NCBI RefSeq assembly: GCF_051401765.1
Contig: NC_135066.1
Coordinates: 21,059,001-21,123,000 of the forward strand
Direction: 5' to 3'
DNA from: Calliopsis andreniformis
Taxonomy: Eukaryota > Arthropoda > Insecta > Hymenoptera > Andrenidae
Length of the DNA stretch: 64,000 bases
The translations under genes were made by a program, and so were the position numbers. Below the pieces are notes generated by a model that ran no database searches, was not told the origin of the DNA, and was given only the letters and a program-made list of their open reading frames with translations. Shown piece after piece: positions 59,286 through 64,000 of the stretch (position 1 is its first letter; the number at the start of each line of letters is the position of its first letter).

Positions 59286-60703
59286 TGTAACGACCCACGG
59301 TCTTCCCTCTCACTCTATCCATTTCTATCTCACTCTATCTATTACTATCTCTCTCTATCTATTACCATCTCTCTCTATATTTGTATCCTTCTAATACCTT
59401 ATTATTATATTACCGCGTATTCTATTACCTTAATGCTAATTAATATTTTTGTACCTTATTTTTATATCATATATTATAGGTTCCAATTATATTTTAACAT
59501 AAACACAACGTATATCGTACGTTTTCATTTACGATTAGAATAAGACCGCCATTAGAAAATAAGACATTACGCATGCGCGAACTCCGATTAGCGGGTATAT
59601 AAGGAGCTGCGAAAGCAGCAAGAGACACACTTCTCTCTCGCATCGGGTTCCGAACAGACGAAGATCTTGAAGGCAGCTGATATACTCGTCCAGTGAGATC
59701 GAGACCGCTCCTTTAGAGGTAGCGATCGTTTTCCAGAGATCAAGGGTATTTGATGCTCCTTTACAGGTTCAGTCTGAAGTAACCTTATGACAGGTGCACT
59801 ACGACGATTCCTGTGAAGTGCAGTACGGGCGACATCTTGGAAGAAGATGATATTCTAAAAGATCGAGACCGCTCCTTTAGAGGTAGTGACCGTTCTAGCA
59901 AATAGTAGTTGATGCTCCTTTAATATAGAATTCGTGCTCGCCAGAAACAGACGAATCGCCTGCCAACAAGCGCTAGAAGCCATTCCTAGTTGGACACATT
60001 TCTAAGACCGCTCGTGAAGTGTCTTTTCTCCAGGGTAGCGACTGATGTAGAAAAGACAACGAAGGGCTTACGCATGCTTAGGCAATTAAGGCAAAGATTA
60101 TATGTTTCATGAAACCTTGAGACCACTCTGAGGTTATAGCCACCTATAACTTTGGCAGCGACCAGGCCATACGAGACAAGATCTATCGCAGACACACACA
60201 CACACAATACACTTCACCTTGTATAGAGGTTTCTTCATTTCACCTCTACCGCGAATAATATAAATAATCACATAACCTAACTCTCGTTCAACGACGTATA
60301 TATCGTATTTGCATAACCCTTGCGTTATCGAGATAATTGATAGATAATTATAATCACGTTCAATGTAACCTCACATATATACATTTGCAAAGGAAAATGT
60401 TATTTAGAATCACCCCAGGAATCTCCCATTTCCGGCTCCCGCACTTTGTTTGGGACACTCTGTATAATCACACATAACATAACCTCATATTAACCTTTGA
60501 TTTTATTTAACTAGATTAGAATAGTTATCAATGTTGTATTAACGTTAGGATTAGAATAAGTATTATTGAGTAAATTATTGTTAAGAGAGATATAAGCCTT
60601 GGATTTCAACTCCTTAACCGCACGCCACACGAACCCCCACCTTTTCGTTCATTGGAAAGCGACTCTTCCATGGACAACGTAGCATCTCTTTAGGAACGTT
60701 ACA
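59286..60703 (+). mobile_element. Long LTR-like repeat family L4, best copy (about 1.42 kb)
   Basis: The ends TGTAACG and CGTTACA are perfect 7-bp inverted repeats with TG..CA. GTAG lies directly outside both ends (59282-59285 and 60704-60707), a probable 4-bp target duplication. A TATATAAGGAGCTGC box lies near 59597, followed by the hairpin GCTGCGAAAGCAGC. The motif GAGACCGCTCCTTTAGAGGTAG and variants recur several times, giving an internally repetitive middle. (CTAT)n/(TC)n tracts lie near 59310-59390. A fragment of another element is inserted at 60383-60472. The features fit a gypsy-type solo LTR. It is unusually long and no internal region adjoins. Confidence 0.72.
60383..60472 (-). repeat. 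TATACAGAGTGTCCC element end nested in the L4 repeat
   Basis: The minus strand reads TATACAGAGTGTCCCAAAC and continues to TTTCCTTTGCAAATG, matching 20725-20815. The L4 copy at 6698 lacks this piece, so it inserted after L4 spread. Confidence 0.62.
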
Positions 60704-61800
60704 GTAGTAAAAATATCGTTTCCTTGTTTCCGAATGGAACAGTTCATATTAGTCTATCTTGCCGGACATGCCCGAACCGTATCTGTACTGTGAAAGTTAA
60801 GTTTTTTCGCAGGGATGATATTCGGTTCTGAAGAACCGTTCATAATAGGAGTCCCATTGAAGGACTTGTATCTATGAGTGTCTTAACACGTCTTCAGAGC
60901 CTTCCGAAATGAACACAACCTTTTCAAGCAACCGAATTCTCTAAGTCAACGGACTCTTTCAATGTGTTTGTCTTATCGAAATACACCAGTTACTCTTCGT
61001 TTCAGAAGATAGTGCTAACTTTAAGACATTATTACTGCAAAACGAAAGCAAATTGATGTTATAGGACATTTTGTGATCCAACTGAGGTATTCTACCACCC
61101 CGTAGAATATTGAAACGTATTCATGTTACACCCTGTATATAAAGAACTGTATTCTATCAGTACCTTTCATTTAATTCCATAACAAAGTAAGCATGTTCGC
61201 GGATTCAAAAAGAATTTCGATTTCAAGACAAAATAACATCTATTTCGAGAACATTTATAAAACTGAAATTTAATTTTGTTATCTTTTATAAGGCCAGTTA
61301 AAAAACTGAAAAGCATTTCGGTTTTAAAAATAAGACAGGTTTGTAAAATCAGTAAATAAGGTTTTTATAACGATATCATAAAGAAAGACCAAATTAAATA
61401 CGGTCTATTTCAAAAAAGGTATACCAAATTCAAAATGAATTTCGGTTTCGGTACGAAGTACTATCCCTGTTTTTATGGCAAAGGATATTTGCTTTTGTAC
61501 TGGGGGACCTATGAAATCGACCGAAGGGAACATTTCTTTTCATGACACTCCGAGTGCGTGGGTCGAATACCGCGCAACGGGAGCATCACACATCTTAAAG
61601 ACAAAGACAGCAATAGGTCTTCTAGTAATGAAAATTCTAAGTTGTATATTTTTTATTAGATCTTCACATAAATGTCACCGAACAATTCCTGCTGTTTTTC
61701 TGATGAAAATGGTACCAAACATGATATAATTCTGATTATTTCTTCAAACTCTACTAACTCACACAATCCGGATAGTTCTGGCCGTCAGTGAAATCACGGT
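60704..61800. other. No recognised gene
   Basis: A CACCCTGTATATA terminus occurs near 61129-61141. The plus frame at 61475-61729 has no domain I recognise. Its 3' half resembles the minus-strand frame region at 58.3 kb. Confidence 0.38.
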
Positions 61801-61807
61801 TACAGCA

Positions 61808-62515
61808 TTGCCACGTTACGTTCTCGGTACGGTCACGGTACAGTCAAGGTACAGTCATGGTACGGTCATGGCACAGCTATGTGTGTATAGATCTTTAGGC
61901 GTTTACGCTGCGCGCCGTCGTCACATCGGTCTGAAGTCGGCAGCTTCCGCAGATTATTTATTAATTTTTCAAATATTTTATTTAAATGATGTCAAGCTTA
62001 TCTCACTATTGTTGATTCTCAAGCGACTTCTGCACACACATGTACTGATCCTGTTTGCTCCTAACACGTTTGTCCGAAATTCCCCCTGCCTTAACGAATC
62101 CGTTTCCGCCCTATTTGTTTCGCATGCTGTTTACTTTTTCCGCGTTCGATGGAACGATTTTCATAAGGTATTGTTGATTCGGCCGAATCGCGCTGTACGC
62201 GCTACTCACGTTCGTTCAATATTTGCGAAAAGTGTGTCTACGGCCACGAATACCAACGTTGTCTGTCGGTCTTTCTGTGTAAATACCAGGGATAACGTGT
62301 TTATTGCCCACGGGGGTGTTATAATATTTAATTCGTTGCTGCAAAGTTTGTATTGCGCCCGATTGATTACGAGGCGTGCACACTCGCGCGGATTGCACGT
62401 ACCATCGGGCAACGAAACGAATAACAGAACTCAATTCAATCTTCGATGCAATATTCGCACGCATACAAAGCATAAGTTTATCTATGAAACGAGTTCTACC
62501 GCCATACAAAATTGA
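61808..62515 (+). CDS. Longest open frame; doubtful gene of unknown function
   Basis: This 235-codon frame is the longest uninterrupted one in the window. Its first 25 codons overlap five 11-bp tandem units (GGTACRGTCAN, 61826-61880), which argues against a real N-terminus. The predicted protein is basic and has one hydrophobic patch around residues 50-85 (LLIFQIFYL..LISLLLIL) but no motif I recognise. Two minus-strand frames overlap at 62206-62509. GC content is moderately high. It may be an unrecognised exon or UTR, or chance. There is no splice-site or conservation evidence. Confidence 0.2.
   Translation: MPRYVLGTVTVQSRYSHGTVMAQLCVYRSLGVYAARRRHIGLKSAASADYLLIFQIFYLNDVKLISLLLILKRLLHTHVLILFAPNTFVRNSPCLNESVSALFVSHAVYFFRVRWNDFHKVLLIRPNRAVRATHVRSIFAKSVSTATNTNVVCRSFCVNTRDNVFIAHGGVIIFNSLLQSLYCARLITRRAHSRGLHVPSGNETNNRTQFNLRCNIRTHTKHKFIYETSSTAIQN
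61826..61880 (+). repeat. 11-bp tandem repeat, five units
   Basis: The units follow GGTACRGTCAN: two exact-type GGTACAGTCA and three variants in direct succession. It is a minisatellite. Confidence 0.75.
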
Positions 62516-62540
62516 ATAATATTTATACAGCTAATACAAC

Positions 62541-63158
62541 AATGTTAACCTGCACGCAGCGATTTTTAAACAAAATGTGGACTATGGTTGAATATGATAT
62601 CTTTGTCGTTGCAAACTTGGTGGTATTCTTATCGTTTTATGGAACTTTTGTATTATCCTTTAATAATTAACAAGGAAATAGTGAAGTGTTTAGAGCAGTT
62701 AGATTTTTGGAAATCAACCTCTTTTCAGCGTAAAATTCTTTTGGTTTCTTTAGAATCTAATTATCATAATCATATGATAATAGTTTATGGGCTATGATTT
62801 GTTTCTCTTGTGTACTACTTTATTGTATGCTACTTTACTACTACATTATTTTTTAAATTAATAGGCGTACAATTTTAAATCTTAAACCAATTATGCAATT
62901 TAATTTTCGTTATATAAATAATAATAAGACAAAGAAATTCAATTTCACTAATCAACGTTTCACACAAAAATTTGTTTGGTTTTTATTATTTGGTTTTTAT
63001 TTTATTATTAATTTAAAACGAATCTTTAAACGTGATTTTGTCATCTTTTGTTTTCGTTCTATTTTAAGAGTCAGACAGGTGTGTGAACTTGTTCGAATAG
63101 AGACACATGAAGAAGTCAATTCATCGAAGCATCCTACAATATTGGGACTCATAACATG
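62541..63158 (+). mobile_element. Gypsy-type 5' LTR (probable)
   Basis: It ends CTCATAACA immediately before a primer-binding site, which fixes the right border. The best left border is TGTTAACC at 62541, giving TGTTA/TAACA inverted ends and a length of about 618 bp. A TATATAAATA box lies near 62910. The 99-codon frame at 62893-63192 is LTR sequence and not a gene. The left border is an inference. Confidence 0.6.
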
Positions 63159-63173
63159 GTGTCAGAAGTGGAG
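63159..63173 (+). other. Primer-binding site (tRNA-Leu-like)
   Basis: TGGTGTCAGAAGTGG directly follows the LTR end CA. It is complementary to the 3' end of an animal-type tRNA-Leu (..CCACTTCTGACACCA), as used by many insect gypsy elements. The match covers all 15 visible positions. Confidence 0.75.
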
Positions 63174-64000
63174 AACCTATGAATGGAAGTAATACGATCG
63201 TTCGTAAAATAAGAAATAAAGTTAAAATGCGGCCAAATAAAATGATAGTGAAAACAAAAATGAGATTATGACAGGCTACGTGTCTCAAAATTACAGTAAC
63301 TTTGTTAGTGTATTGAAACTACAAATTGAGCTCAATAGAAACACCATCGCAGAGCGAAAGAAAGTATTAGCAGGATCTGGAATTATTTCTATTAGTTATA
63401 AACGTGAACCAAGCAAAGGAAAATAGCCATTCTGCTACCAAGGGGCAGGAAGGACGAGAAATTTACAACTTTTTCAACACGAGCATCGACTAAGTTATAC
63501 TTGAATAGATCAGGCAAAAATTTAAACAATATTCTGAACCGCAGAATGCAAAGACCGAACAAAAACGTAAATGCTTTCGTAACAGTCCTGTAAAATCAAA
63601 GCAGCAAGTGTAAATTGGGCATACTCTGGGAGTCCCTAGTACGAAATATTGTTGTAGCAAACATGAACTCTAATTTGATACATGTTCGTCAGCGTTTGCT
63701 ACAGACAACCGACTTGTCGTTACAAAAAAACCGTATCACTGCAAAAATAATGGTACAAGCACAAGAAAATGCTATAAAAATGGACAACTCAAAACACGGA
63801 AAACATAATGCAGATCCAGAGAATAACGTCAAAATCTCAGTCTTAGTCAAACCTAGATACCAGGAGTTCCAGCATCTAGCGCAGTCACTGTCAACGCAAA
63901 CAGCATCAACAGCATCAAACTCGTATTTCATAATATTCATGGTATTTCATCGGATTCACAAACAACGATTGCGGTCCATCCAATACTGGCCGCTATTGCG
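63174..64000 (+). pseudogene. Gypsy-type gag remains, continuing past the window
   Basis: Downstream of the primer-binding site, broken plus frames show gag-like text: EIYNFFN (about 63459-63480), KFKQYSEPQNAKTEQ (about 63513-63560) and RQRLLQTTDLSLQK (63687-63728). These correspond to the familiar insect gypsy capsid pattern of a FE-x-Y-x-PQ segment followed by RERLL-x-x-DLTLQK. Many stops and shifts interrupt them, so gag is non-functional. The rest of the element would lie to the right of 64000. Confidence 0.62.

Noticed and set aside
62893..63192. 99-codon plus frame ending near 63192
   Set aside because: It runs through the LTR end and primer-binding site of the gypsy element, so it is not a gene.
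1..64000. CRISPR array, bacterial operon, rRNA gene or toxin system
   Set aside because: No regularly spaced identical repeats with spacers, no ribosomal RNA motifs and no prokaryotic gene arrangement were seen. The regular-looking repeats are microsatellites, minisatellites or transposon subrepeats.

Overview
The window looks like a stretch of an insect nuclear genome, most likely hymenopteran. It is AT-rich. It contains one short spliced exon with canonical GT-AG borders, large tracts without genes, Tc1/mariner-type transposase relics of the kind common in bees and ants, and dozens of dispersed repeats ending in TATACAGGGTG or CCCTGTATA. No bacterial-style gene organisation, CRISPR array or intact multi-domain reading frame was found. 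The organism call is an inference from these features.

The only host coding sequence I can support is a 98-base exon at 1097-1194 (+). It encodes the end of an immunoglobulin domain of the dpr (defective proboscis extension response) cell-surface family. Its donor splits a codon after G, so the next exon must lie downstream. I found none, so most of the window is probably intron of this gene or sequence beyond it.

Layout: 1-1096 holds a mariner-like repeat end and an LTR-like repeat close to the exon. 1.35-3.39 kb is a long inverted-repeat (foldback) element carrying a solo LTR with a target duplication. 4.8-7.5 kb has an LTR-like repeat, a transposase DNA-binding relic and one copy of a long TGTAACG..CGTTACA repeat. 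10.0-13.1 kb has a single arm of a foldback family, a 998-bp solo LTR and a small inverted-repeat element. 14.6-19.98 kb has a tRNA-like relic, a second copy of the first foldback family, a TTAA-flanked element, a hairpin element, a SINE-like repeat and a 321-bp solo LTR. 23.1-24.0 kb is a nested pair of TIR elements. 27.0-31.7 kb is a stack of LTR, two transposase relics, a long repeat, a SINE-like repeat and a TTAA-type element. 36.2 kb has a hairpin with hammerhead-ribozyme-like motifs. 39.9-42.8 kb has a TTAA-type element and a large foldback. 45.8-49.4 kb is a long LTR-like repeat split by a hairpin element and a TTAA element. 49.5-51.7 kb is a dead copia-type pol. 52.2-54.05 kb is a dead Tc1/mariner-type transposon. 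59.3-60.7 kb is the cleanest copy of the long LTR-like repeat. 62.5-64.0 kb is the 5' end of a gypsy-type element (LTR, primer-binding site, gag remains) that runs off the window.

The window is best read as a transposon graveyard inside or next to a dpr gene. Its most unusual property is the density of long inverted-repeat elements: five long ones at 1.35, 16.7, 41.4, 45.9 and 54.3 kb, plus palindromes at 49.1, 57.3, 36.2 and 12.85 kb. Nested insertions give relative ages. All boundaries were set by eye and may be off by several bases, more where I say 'about'.
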